From Promicromonospora panici (lineage in GTDB: Bacteria; Actinomycetota; Actinomycetes; Actinomycetales; Cellulomonadaceae), in NCBI RefSeq assembly GCF_900608595.1, contig NZ_UWYY01000011.1, positions 124,001 through 188,000 on the forward strand: 64,000 nt of DNA, read 5' to 3'. Below, piece by piece: positions 43,366 through 51,753 of this stretch. The notes beneath the pieces were generated by a model, which was not told the DNA's origin, did not search any database, and worked only from the letters and a program-made list of their open reading frames with translations. Both the position numbers and the translations under genes were made by a program. The number at the start of each line of letters is the position of its first letter. Within the stretch, counting starts at the first letter, position 1.

Positions 43366-44892
43366 ATGAATGGCGAATCGATTCGACACTTTACTGACGG
43401 ACGCGTGCCCGACGCCGGGATCGCGCACCTCTTCAGCGTCGAGAACCGATTCCAGGCACGCCTCGACGTCGAGGCCGCGCTCGCACTGGCCGAGGCCGAG
43501 GTAGGCCTGATCCCGGAGCCGGCCGGCGAGGCGATCGCACAGGCCGCGCAGATCGAGAAGCTGGACCTCGCCCGTGTCGCCGCCGAGACGGTGTCGGCGA
43601 GCCACCCTCTGATGCCGCTCATCGAGGAGTTCGCCCGGGTGGTCGGCCGGGAGCACGGCGGCTGGGTGCACTGGGGTGCCACCACGCAGAACATCACGCA
43701 GACCGCCGACGTCCTGGTGCTGCGTGATGCGCACCGCGCCCTCAAGGACCTGCTCGCCAAGGTCCTGCGGGGTATGTCGAAGCAGGCGGAGGCGTCCGCC
43801 GCGGTGCCGATGGCGGGCCGCACGCACAGCCAGCACGCGGTGCCGGTGACGTTCGGCTTCAAGGTCGCGGTCTGGATCGACGAGCTGACCGCCCACACCG
43901 ACCGGCTCGAGCGCCTCGAGGACCGGCTGTTCCGGGTCCTCATGGGCGGCGCCGTCGGTACGTTCGCGTCGTTCGGGCCCGCCGGGCGCGAGGTCGAGCG
44001 CCGGGTCGCCAACCACCTCGGGCTCGGCACCATGCCGGTTCCGTCGCGCGCCATCAACGACGGCATCGTCGAGCTCGTGCTCGTCCTCGGCCAGGTGGCC
44101 GGGACCGCCGGCAAGATCGGCAAGGACATCTACTCGATGATGCAGCCGGAGTTCGGCGAGGCGTTCGAGCCCATCCCGGACGGGACCGTCGGCAGCTCGA
44201 CCATGCCGCACAAGCGCAACCCGCAGCTCGCCCTCGACCTCCTGTCGATGAGCGCCCAGCTGCGCGCGCTCGCCGCGCCCGCACTGGAGTCGATGCAGCA
44301 CGACCACGAGGCCAACGGCGGTATGACCGACCTCCTGGAGGAGACCGTCAAGCGCGCCACGGTGCTCGGCGGCGACATCCTGACCCGTCTCGACGTGATC
44401 CTCGACGGCCTCGAGCTCGACGAGCAGCGCATGCGCGCCAACCTGGCGCTGAGCGAGGGCCTCATCGGCTCGGAGTCGCTCATGATGGAGCTGGGCGAGC
44501 GCATCGGCCGGCAGAAGGCGCACGAGGTCGTGTACGAGGTGGCGCAGGAGTCGGCAGTCGGCGACGCGCAGTTCCTCGACCTCCTGGTGCGGAACGCGAC
44601 TGTGAGCGCGTACTTCGACCGCGACGAGATCCGGCGTCTGATCGACCCGCGCGCGTACCTGGGCGAGAGCATCACGATCGCGCACGAGATGGCGCAGCAC
44701 GCCCGCGCCGTCGCCGACCGGCTCGAGTTCAGCGCCCGCACGGCCAAGCCCGTGCCGCTCTTCGTGCGTGAGGCGGCAAAGCGGGACGACGACGCCGACG
44801 GCGCCGACCCGGTCACCACCGGTCGCGACGCCGCGGACCGGGTCGAGCACGACGCGCGGGCCGCGGACGAGCTGCTCCTCGTCGGGCTCTGA
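43366..44892 (+). CDS. Fumarase/aspartase-superfamily lyase, 3-carboxymuconate cycloisomerase-like
   Basis: 508 residues. The superfamily signature GSSTMPHKRNPQ is at about residues 275-286; HWGATTQNITQTADVL and GRTHSQHAVPVTFGFK correspond to the other two conserved regions. These, and the long C-terminal domain, fit 3-carboxy-cis,cis-muconate cycloisomerase (PcaB) or adenylosuccinate lyase relatives. Next to aromatic uptake and cleavage genes the cycloisomerase-type role is favoured, but a separate promoter and an 814-bp gap make cotranscription unlikely. An extra Asp/Ala-rich C-terminal tail is present. Confidence 0.82.
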   Translation: MNGESIRHFTDGRVPDAGIAHLFSVENRFQARLDVEAALALAEAEVGLIPEPAGEAIAQAAQIEKLDLARVAAETVSASHPLMPLIEEFARVVGREHGGWVHWGATTQNITQTADVLVLRDAHRALKDLLAKVLRGMSKQAEASAAVPMAGRTHSQHAVPVTFGFKVAVWIDELTAHTDRLERLEDRLFRVLMGGAVGTFASFGPAGREVERRVANHLGLGTMPVPSRAINDGIVELVLVLGQVAGTAGKIGKDIYSMMQPEFGEAFEPIPDGTVGSSTMPHKRNPQLALDLLSMSAQLRALAAPALESMQHDHEANGGMTDLLEETVKRATVLGGDILTRLDVILDGLELDEQRMRANLALSEGLIGSESLMMELGERIGRQKAHEVVYEVAQESAVGDAQFLDLLVRNATVSAYFDRDEIRRLIDPRAYLGESITIAHEMAQHARAVADRLEFSARTAKPVPLFVREAAKRDDDADGADPVTTGRDAADRVEHDARAADELLLVGL

Positions 44893-44934
44893 TAGTCGGC
44901 CTCTGATATGTAGGCGCTCCAGCGCTTCAGAACG

Positions 44935-44989
44935 AGGCCTGCGGCCCTGACCCGGCGTACCAGGTACGCCGAGTCAGGGCCGCAGGCCT
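44935..44989. terminator. 26-bp bidirectional hairpin terminator
   Basis: Arms 44935-44960 and 44964-44989 pair with one mismatch around a 3-nt loop, followed by TTT. Lies between the convergent lyase (+) and RNase H-like (-) genes. Confidence 0.88.
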
Positions 44990-45015
44990 TTGCGCTGGTC
45001 CGTGAACCGACTCGG

Positions 45016-45624
45016 TCAGAAGAGCGTGCCCGACTCCCACGTCCGCCCTGCCCCGGTCCCGACCGGGGCAGGCGGCGTGACGGGGGCGGGAACCTCTGAC
45101 GGCTCCGCGGCGTAGCCGACCCGCCGGAGCTCGGCGTCGGGAATCATCCCGGCGTCCGGGACGAGCATCTCGCCGACGCCGCCGCGTCCGGCCGCCCACT
45201 CCTCGGCGGCGAACCCGGCGAGCTGGTCGACCCGCTCGTTGTACGGGTTGCCCACGTGCCCCCGTACCCAGTGGAACCGGACCGGCCCGGTGCGTTCCGC
45301 GACGGCGCGGTCGATACCCTGTACGAGGTCGAGGTTCGGTACGGGGTCCCCGGACGGTGAGCGCCAGCCGTTGCGCTTCCATCCTTCGGACCATTCCGAC
45401 ACGGACCGGATGGCGTACTGCGAGCTCGACTCGACGAGCAGCGGCTCGTCGCCGGGATGTGCCTCGATCGCGCGCAGCAAGGCCGAGAGCGCGGCGACCT
45501 GGTCATTGCCCCGGGCAGCGCCGCCCGAGTCGAACTGACCGCCCGCGTGGTTGATCCACGCCCATCCGATCGCGCCGCCGGGTGCGGCCGACCCGTGCGT
45601 GCTGACGATGATCACGGCGTCCAT
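45016..45624 (-). CDS. RNase HI-like protein lacking most catalytic acids
   Basis: 202 residues. The fold follows E. coli RNase HI closely (SQYAIRSVSEWSEGWKRNGW, VRFHWVRGHVGNPYNERVDQ). Catalytic positions differ: the first Asp is His10 (STHGS), the Glu is Val43 (NDQVAAL), and the second Asp is Ser67 (ESSSQY). Only the last Asp (Asp133 in NERVDQLA) and the loop His (His123) remain. An added Pro-rich C-terminal segment of about 55 residues follows. It may bind RNA/DNA hybrids without cutting them. The ATG at 45624 matches the start of the fold. Confidence 0.85.
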   Translation of the reverse strand: MDAVIIVSTHGSAAPGGAIGWAWINHAGGQFDSGGAARGNDQVAALSALLRAIEAHPGDEPLLVESSSQYAIRSVSEWSEGWKRNGWRSPSGDPVPNLDLVQGIDRAVAERTGPVRFHWVRGHVGNPYNERVDQLAGFAAEEWAAGRGGVGEMLVPDAGMIPDAELRRVGYAAEPSEVPAPVTPPAPVGTGAGRTWESGTLF

Positions 45625-45768
45625 TGTGCATCCTTCTGCCCGAGAATCCGTACGGCAGGCCGGGGAGCCGCGCGTTTGGAGCCCAGCCGATCGAGAGTTC
45701 GGTGTGGCGAATTCTGAGCCCTGGCGCCACGAAACCCATGCCGGGCGATCCGTGGGCATGATGACGTC

Positions 45769-46986
45769 GTGCCTCATCACCCCTCCGACCCGGCCCGTCG
45801 CCCGTCCGACGACGAGCCCACGCCCGCCGAGCGCGCTCACGAGCTGCACCCGTCGCGTCGCCGGACCCGCTCCGACATCCGGCGGTGGCGCCGGCTGCTC
45901 GCCGACGAGCGGGCCGAGGCCGCCGTCTACCGCGACCTGGCCGGGCGGCGTACGGGCGAGGAGCGCGAGATCCTGCTCGCGCTCGCGCGGGCGGAGAAGA
46001 GGCACGAGTCGCACTGGCTCGATCTCCTGGGGCCCGACGTCGGCGAACCCGTGCGCGGCGACCTCCGGACGCGGGCGCTCGGGTTCCTCGCGCGCCGCTT
46101 CGGCGGCGTCTTCGTGCTGGCGCTGGCACAGCGCGCCGAGGCCCGCTCGTCGTACGCGCACGACGCCGACGCCACGGTCACCATGGCGGCCGACGAGCAG
46201 ATCCATGAAGAGGTGGTGCGCGCGCTGGCCACCCGGGGCCGGAACCGGCTGTCGGGCACGTTCCGCGCCGCGGTGTTCGGCGCGAACGACGGCCTCGTGT
46301 CGAACCTCGCGCTCGTGCTCGGCATCGGCGCCTCCGGCGTGGCGACGAGCACCGTCCTGCTGTCCGGCCTGGCCGGGCTCCTCGCGGGCGCGCTCTCCAT
46401 GGCCGCCGGCGAGTTCGTGTCGGTGCGGTCGCAGCGGGAGCTGCTGGAGGCGTCCTCGCCGTCGCCCGACGCCGATGCCGCCCTGCCGCACCTCGACGTG
46501 GACGCGAACGAGCTCGCGCTCGTGTACCGGGCCCGGGGCATGGGTATCGAGGACGCGACGGCGCACGCCGACGCCGTCCTCGCCCGGCTCGCGGTCACCC
46601 CCGTCGAGCACGGGAGCCCGCTCCTGCAGCCGAACGAGTCGTCCGGGGAGACGCGGCCCGCCGACGCCGATCCGGAGGGCGACCCGGCCGCGGCCGACCT
46701 CGAGACGCACGGGACGGCGTGGGGTGCTGCGCTCTCCTCGTTCTGCTTCTTCGCGTCGGGCGCCGTGGTCCCGGTGCTGCCCTACCTGCTGGGTCTCGAC
46801 GGCCTCGCCGCGGTGCTGGTCGCCACGGCGCTCGTCGGGCTCGCGCTGCTCGCGACGGGTGCCGTCGTCGGCCTGCTGTCGGGCACCTCTCCGCTCACCA
46901 GGGCGCTGCGCCAGATCGCCATCGGCCTGGGCGCCGCGGGTGTCACCTATGTGCTCGGCCTGGTGTTCGGGGCCACGGTCGGGTGA
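45769..46986 (+). CDS. Ferritin-like/VIT-family metal transporter fusion
   Basis: 405 residues from GTG. Residues 35-145 are a ferritin-like/rubrerythrin-type helical domain (RRLLADERAEAAVYRDLAGR, ILLALARAEKRHESHW, with Glu/His metal ligands). Residues 150-405 are VIT1/CCC1 (AAVFGANDGLVSNLALVLGIGA, AGALSMAAGEFVSVRSQRE) with about five membrane segments. Such proteins export or sequester Fe(II)/Mn(II). A hydrophilic acidic loop separates the second and third membrane helices. Confidence 0.9.
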   Translation: MPHHPSDPARRPSDDEPTPAERAHELHPSRRRTRSDIRRWRRLLADERAEAAVYRDLAGRRTGEEREILLALARAEKRHESHWLDLLGPDVGEPVRGDLRTRALGFLARRFGGVFVLALAQRAEARSSYAHDADATVTMAADEQIHEEVVRALATRGRNRLSGTFRAAVFGANDGLVSNLALVLGIGASGVATSTVLLSGLAGLLAGALSMAAGEFVSVRSQRELLEASSPSPDADAALPHLDVDANELALVYRARGMGIEDATAHADAVLARLAVTPVEHGSPLLQPNESSGETRPADADPEGDPAAADLETHGTAWGAALSSFCFFASGAVVPVLPYLLGLDGLAAVLVATALVGLALLATGAVVGLLSGTSPLTRALRQIAIGLGAAGVTYVLGLVFGATVG

Positions 46987-47210
46987 TCTGCGGGTTCACT
47001 CGCAGGCCCTGCTCGACGCGTCCGATAGCCCTAGAATGCTCGAAAATGCCCGAGATGACGGGCCTCTCCGGACATGTCGCAGTTCCTAAGCACAAAATTC
47101 CTGATCCGCAAACCGCAGGTATGCAGTTGCCGATATCCGGGTCCGCCCGCAGATTAAATGTGTATGCATGGCTGGTAGCGGCCCACGCCGGGCCGGAGAG
47201 CGGGAGACCG

Positions 47211-48746
47211 ATGTCGAAGGACGCGCTGACGGGCACGGGGGACACCCTCCGTCGCGTCGTCGTGCGCGCCGTCGGAACCATCGCGCTCGGCGCCGCGGGC
47301 CTCGCGTTCGGTGTCACCCTCGCGGCCCCCTCGGCCGCCGCGGAGCGCGGCCCGCTCGGCTCTGTCGTCGGCGACACGCTGGAGGCGACCGCGCAGACGG
47401 TCACCACGACCACAGACCTGCTCGGGCTGACCATCACCGCCGCCAACGACCAGGCCGTGGCCGACGGCGGACAGGCGGCAACGACGCCGCCCGCGCCGGA
47501 GCCGGAGGCCCCCGCGCCCGGGCAGGCCGTCGAGCCTGCACCGGAAGCGACGCCCGAGGCGGCGCCCACGCCCGCCGTCGACCAGCCGCAGTCGAGGCCC
47601 GCGCCGGCCGCCGCGAAGCCGGCCGCACAGTCCGCCGGGACCGGGACGACGTCGGCTACCGAGCCGGTTCTCCAGGGAGCCGAGCCGATCACCCAGACCG
47701 TCGATGGTGCGGTCACCGCGGTCTCCGAGGGCCTGCTGAAGCCGGTGACGGAGCCGGTCCGGACGTCTGTGGCGGAACCCGTGGGCGGCGTCGTCACGGA
47801 GATCACCGAGAAGCCCGTAGCGGGCGTCGCCGAGGTCGTCGAGCAGGTCTCCGACCCGGTGCTCAAGCCCGTCACGAAGCAGGTCGGCAACGTCGTCAAG
47901 CCTGTGACGGAGCCCCTCGGCGAAGGGCTCGCCCCGGTGACCGGCCTCGTCGGGGAGGTCGTCTCGCCGCTGACGCCGGTGCTCGGCGCGGTCACGGAGC
48001 CGCTCGCTCCGGTGACCGGCGGCATCCTGAAGCCCGTCGTCGGCCTGGTCTCCCCGGTGACCGACGTCGTGGGCGGTGTGACGGCCCCGATCGTGCGGGC
48101 GCTCGAACCCGCGACCGCTCCGGTCACGGACGCGCTCGCGCCGGTCCTGACGCCGGTCGGTTCGGTCGTCGCCCCCGTGGGCGATGTGCTCGCCCCGGTT
48201 GTCGAGCCCTTGACCCCGATCGTGGAGCCGCTCGCGCCCGTGACCGAGGTCCTCGTGCCTGAGCTTCCCGCCGTGCCGTCGGAGCCGGGCGGGCCTACGA
48301 CTGTGCTCCCGCCCGCGCCGGCCGTGGAGCACCCCGAGCCGGCGTCCCCGGGGTCGCTGCAGGCCTCCGGTGGCGCCGAGGGTGTCGTGGTCTGGACCTC
48401 AGCGGGGGTCCAGCACGCGATGCTCGATCTGATGCAGGTGGGCGTCACCGCGGCGGACAGCACGCGCGCGCTGAGCGTCGTGACGGCGGGCGTCGTCCAG
48501 ACGGGCGGCCCCGGCCTCCTCGGTGCGGGTCTTCCGCTCTCCGGGGGCGGCGGGAACGCCGTGCTGGCGAGCGCCGGTGGCCTCGTGGGCGGCGGCGCGC
48601 CGCAGCAGAAGCTGATGGGCGGCGAGCTCCTCGCGGTGCTGTCGGCGCTGCTGGTCTTCCGGGCCCGAGCCTGGCGGATGGCGACCGACGAGTCGCGCGC
48701 CAAGCTGTCCAGCAGCTACACGGATATCCCTGTCTCTCCTGCCTGA
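47211..48746 (+). CDS. Exported Pro/Val-rich repetitive surface protein
   Basis: 511 residues. N-terminal signal peptide (VRAVGTIALGAAGLAFGVTLAAPSAAA split at about 14-42). A Pro/Glu/Ala-rich linker is followed by ~300 residues of loosely repeated EPVxxPVT units, such as KPVTEPVRTSV and TEPLAPVTGGILKPVVGLV. The C-terminus has a Gly-rich region and a short hydrophobic stretch (GELLAVLSALLVFRARAWR). No enzymatic motif. The repeat looks like an extended stalk; a long frame on the opposite strand is a by-product of its composition. GGGAGA ribosome-binding site. Confidence 0.75.
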   Translation: MSKDALTGTGDTLRRVVVRAVGTIALGAAGLAFGVTLAAPSAAAERGPLGSVVGDTLEATAQTVTTTTDLLGLTITAANDQAVADGGQAATTPPAPEPEAPAPGQAVEPAPEATPEAAPTPAVDQPQSRPAPAAAKPAAQSAGTGTTSATEPVLQGAEPITQTVDGAVTAVSEGLLKPVTEPVRTSVAEPVGGVVTEITEKPVAGVAEVVEQVSDPVLKPVTKQVGNVVKPVTEPLGEGLAPVTGLVGEVVSPLTPVLGAVTEPLAPVTGGILKPVVGLVSPVTDVVGGVTAPIVRALEPATAPVTDALAPVLTPVGSVVAPVGDVLAPVVEPLTPIVEPLAPVTEVLVPELPAVPSEPGGPTTVLPPAPAVEHPEPASPGSLQASGGAEGVVVWTSAGVQHAMLDLMQVGVTAADSTRALSVVTAGVVQTGGPGLLGAGLPLSGGGGNAVLASAGGLVGGGAPQQKLMGGELLAVLSALLVFRARAWRMATDESRAKLSSSYTDIPVSPA

Positions 48747-48826
48747 CCTGGCTGGGCCGCGCGCACGCGTGCGGCACGCCCGACGGTGCATCTGCCGTCG
48801 GCTCCACGCCAGGCAAGGAGAGATCC

Positions 48827-50068
48827 ATGGACAGGAACATCCGACGCGCGCTGTACACGGCTCTTGTCGCAGGCGGCATCGTGCTCGCCGGCGCCGCCGC
48901 TGCGCACGCCGCGGAGCGTCTGCCGGAGCCAGCCACTCAGGGAGCCACAGACGCGATCGAGGGCTCCGCCGCCACGCGCGGTGACCTCGGCGCGGCCGAG
49001 GACGCCGCCGGCGGCGATGGCGCTGCCGGCAATCGCGGCCCGGCTGGCGACGTCGTCGGCCCGGAGGGGATTCTCGGATCGCTCGCCGAGGGCGACGTCG
49101 GGGGAGTCGTGGACGGGGCGCTCGGCGAGGACGGCCTGGTCGACGACCTGTTGGGCGGTCTCCCGCCGGCCGAGGTTCCGGGGCCGGATGTTCCGAGGCC
49201 GGATGTTCCTGGGCCGGATGTTCCGGGGCCGGAGGAGCCGGGACCGGATGGACCTGGACAGGAGCAGCCGGGTACGGACGGGCCGGGAACTGACCCTGGT
49301 ACTGACGACCCTGGCCCGGTTGACCCGGGGATCGATCCTGGCGTCGACGGGCCTGGGACCGACGAGCCCGGGCCGGATGAGCCTGGGACCGACGAGCCTG
49401 GGACCGACGAGCCTGGGACCGACGAGCCTGGAACGAATGAGCCCGGAACCGACGAGCCCGAAACAGGTAAGCCCGGTACCAGCAAGCCCGGTACCAGCAA
49501 GCCCGGTACCAGCAAGCCCGGTACCAGCAAGCCCGGCACCGGAAGTCCACGAGCCGATGGTGGTGACCCCGGAGCCGGAACGGACCGTCCCGGCACCACC
49601 CCTCCCGGCACCGGATCGACGACCGTCGGACACGGCGGCAGCCACGCCAACGACGGAGCCGAGCGTCCTGTGGACGTGACGCTCACCGACGCGTTCCAGG
49701 GCGGTCCTGGCAGCGCCGGCTCCGGCCGTGACACCCGGACCCCGGGTACGAACGGCCCGGAGGACGCCGAGGCGCCCGCAGCCGATCGGGAGCTCCCCGG
49801 CGGAGGCGTCGACATCACGTGGGGCGACAAGGCCGACGCCCACCGGGAGACGACATATGACGGGAGCTTCCTGTCGGGCGACGGCCTGCAGGCTGGGCTC
49901 ACGGGCACCGAGCCTGAGCTCGAATCCGAGCCCGAGGCAGAGGCGAGACCGGCGGTTGTGCCCGGTGACGCCGACGTCTGGACGGGCCACATGTTTACGG
50001 GGCAGCTATCGCTGATCTCGCTCCTGTTGGGGCTGGGGATCGCGGCGCTCCGCATGCGTCGCCGTTGA
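48827..50068 (+). CDS. Exported PGTDE/PGTSK repeat protein with C-terminal anchor
   Basis: 413 residues. Signal peptide ALYTALVAGGIVLAGAAAAHA. Residues 105-240 are pentapeptide repeats PGPDV, PGTDE and PGTSK. The C-terminus has HMFTGQLSLISLLLGLGIAALRMRRR-type anchoring: one hydrophobic segment followed by Arg residues. AAGGAGAG precedes the ATG. Shares its plan (signal peptide, low-complexity stalk, C-terminal hydrophobic tail) with the preceding gene, 80 bp upstream; they may be cotranscribed. No known function. Confidence 0.78.
   Translation: MDRNIRRALYTALVAGGIVLAGAAAAHAAERLPEPATQGATDAIEGSAATRGDLGAAEDAAGGDGAAGNRGPAGDVVGPEGILGSLAEGDVGGVVDGALGEDGLVDDLLGGLPPAEVPGPDVPRPDVPGPDVPGPEEPGPDGPGQEQPGTDGPGTDPGTDDPGPVDPGIDPGVDGPGTDEPGPDEPGTDEPGTDEPGTDEPGTNEPGTDEPETGKPGTSKPGTSKPGTSKPGTSKPGTGSPRADGGDPGAGTDRPGTTPPGTGSTTVGHGGSHANDGAERPVDVTLTDAFQGGPGSAGSGRDTRTPGTNGPEDAEAPAADRELPGGGVDITWGDKADAHRETTYDGSFLSGDGLQAGLTGTEPELESEPEAEARPAVVPGDADVWTGHMFTGQLSLISLLLGLGIAALRMRRR
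49351..49545 (+). repeat. 13 x 15-bp tandem repeat array
   Basis: Contiguous 15-bp units. Nine are gcctgggaccgacga-type with variants; then four exact gcccggtaccagcaa copies (49471-49530) and a last partial match. They encode PGTDE then PGTSK pentapeptides. A hot spot for in-frame length change. Confidence 0.9.
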
Positions 50069-50087
50069 AGCGTGGCTTGACCACGCT
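50069..50087. terminator. Hairpin terminator after the repeat protein gene
   Basis: 7-bp stem AGCGTGG/CCACGCT with a 5-nt loop, starting directly after the stop codon. Confidence 0.6.
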
Positions 50088-50234
50088 GTGACGGGCGACA
50101 ACGATCCGGGCGCGGTCCCCGGTCGTGAGCCATCAAGGTGACTCGCGATCGAGGGCCGAACCAGGTCCGGGTCGGCAGGTTCGTGGGGTCGGGGCGCCGC
50201 TGGGGGGCGCCCCGGCCCGCGGACCGGGATTGAA

Positions 50235-50290
50235 CAGAGCGGGAGCTCGGGACATCGGGGGGTGGCCTGAGCGCCCGCTCTGTCATGTCC
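50235..50290 (+). ncRNA. Possible pseudoknot-forming 5' leader of the MFS gene
   Basis: Two interleaved pairings: cagagcggg (50235-50243) with cccgctctg (50274-50282), and ggacat (50250-50255) with atgtcc (50285-50290). The A-B-A'-B' order is that of an H-type pseudoknot. It lies 66 bp before the MFS start codon. Confidence 0.3.
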
Positions 50291-50355
50291 GGGAGGTGCA
50301 GGACACATCCGGGGCACCGGTCGGGCGCCGGGCCGAGGCTTACGATCGGAGCATC

Positions 50356-51666
50356 ATGCGCCGCCTGCTCGCCGACACCACGCCACTGAGGGTGTCGCCG
50401 GACTACCGGCGCCTCTGGTTCGGCCTGTCGGTCTCGAACATCGGCACGCAGGTGACCATCGTCGCGGTGGGCCTGCAGATCTACGCGTTGACCGGATCCA
50501 CGCTCGCGGTCGGCGTGCTGGGCCTGTTCTCGCTGTTCCCGCTCGTGGTGCTCGGCCTGTACGGCGGGGCGCTCGTGGACCACTACGACCGGCGCAAGGT
50601 GTCCCTCGTGTCCTCGCTCGTGCTGTGGGTGGTCGTGGCCGGCATCGCGGCGCAGGCGTGGTTCGAGCTGGAGTCGGTGCACCTCCTGTACGGCCTGGTC
50701 GCCGTGCAGAGTGCGGCCTTCGCGATCAACAACCCGGCCCGGTCGGCGATCATCCCGCGCCTGCTCCCCAAGGAGCTCATGCCCGCGGCCAACGCGCTGA
50801 CGACGCTCTCCATGAACGTCGCGCTCACCGGCGGGCCGCTGATCGGTGCCCTCCTGGTGGCCCAGCTCGGCTACGCCTGGGCGTACACGCTCGACATGGT
50901 GCTCTTCCTCGCCGCCCTGTGGGCCGTGTTCCGGCTGCCACCCGTGCTCCCGGAGCGTACGGAGGGCAACGGCGCGGTGTTGAACGCCAAGGGCCGGGTG
51001 GGCGCCGTCGGGCTGCGTTCCGTCCTGGACGGCCTGCGCTACCTGGCCACCCAGCCCAACGTGCGCACCACGTTCCTCGTCGACATCTGCGCGATGGTCC
51101 TCGCCTTCCCGCGCGTCCTATGGCCCGCGGCCGGCGTCATATACCTGGGCGGCGGCGAGACGACGACGGGTGTGCTCGCCGCGGCCTTCGCCATCGGCGG
51201 AGTCCTCGCGAGCGTGTTCTCCGGCGGGCTGACGCGCATGCGCAAGCAGGGACAGGTGATCGTCTGGGCGATCACCGCGTGGGGCCTGTCGATCGCGGCC
51301 TTCGGACTGGTGCTCGTGCTCGTGGGCCGGGACTCGCCGGACGGGGCGATCGTCGGCGCCGTCATCGCGGCGGGGATCGCCCTCGCGTTCGCCGGGGGCT
51401 CCGACAGCATCTCGTCAGTGTTCCGGCAGAGCATCCTGCAGACCGCGACGCCGGACCACATGCGCGGGCGCCTGCAGGGCGTGTTCATCGTCGTGGTCGC
51501 GGGCGGGCCGCGCCTCGGGGAGATGGTCCTCGGGGCCGAGGCGACGTGGTTCGGCGAGGGCTGGGCCGCCGTCTTCGGGGGCCTCACATGCGTGGCGCTG
51601 CTCTGGCTGACCGTCCGCCTCACCCCACGGTTCTGGCGCTACGACGCCCGCCACCCGGAACCCTGA
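50356..51666 (+). CDS. MFS exporter (EntS-like)
   Basis: 436 residues with about 12 membrane segments. N-terminal YRRLWFGLSVSNIGTQVTIVAVGLQIYALTGS and GGALVDHYDRRKV are typical of the MFS_3/EntS (enterobactin exporter) group; ATPDHMRGRLQGVFIVVVAGGPRLGEM near the C-terminus supports this. ATG at 50356 begins the fold; extension upstream crosses a structured leader. Possible siderophore or drug export; no siderophore genes nearby. Confidence 0.87.
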   Translation: MRRLLADTTPLRVSPDYRRLWFGLSVSNIGTQVTIVAVGLQIYALTGSTLAVGVLGLFSLFPLVVLGLYGGALVDHYDRRKVSLVSSLVLWVVVAGIAAQAWFELESVHLLYGLVAVQSAAFAINNPARSAIIPRLLPKELMPAANALTTLSMNVALTGGPLIGALLVAQLGYAWAYTLDMVLFLAALWAVFRLPPVLPERTEGNGAVLNAKGRVGAVGLRSVLDGLRYLATQPNVRTTFLVDICAMVLAFPRVLWPAAGVIYLGGGETTTGVLAAAFAIGGVLASVFSGGLTRMRKQGQVIVWAITAWGLSIAAFGLVLVLVGRDSPDGAIVGAVIAAGIALAFAGGSDSISSVFRQSILQTATPDHMRGRLQGVFIVVVAGGPRLGEMVLGAEATWFGEGWAAVFGGLTCVALLWLTVRLTPRFWRYDARHPEP

Positions 51667-51671
51667 GCGCT

Positions 51672-51745
51672 GCCGAAGTAGAGCGCCTGTCCGGCCCGGC
51701 CGTGCTGGAGGGCGGGATCGGGCCGGACAGGCGCTCTACTTCGGC
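51672..51745. terminator. 26-bp perfect hairpin between MFS and flotillin genes
   Basis: Arms 51672-51697 and 51720-51745, perfect complement, 22-nt loop. The outer part (gccgaagtag) is a one-base variant of the GAGGTAG repeat family. Serves both convergent genes. Confidence 0.88.
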
Positions 51746-51753
51746 GTCCGCGG

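Noticed and set aside
49351..49545. CRISPR array
   Set aside because: Units are contiguous 15-mers without spacers, in frame within a coding gene, and no cas genes are present.
48399..50682. Very long open frames on the minus strand across the two repeat proteins
   Set aside because: They mirror the low-complexity GC-rich + strand repeats. The + strand frames have ribosome-binding sites, signal peptides and C-terminal hydrophobic tails; the minus frames have none.
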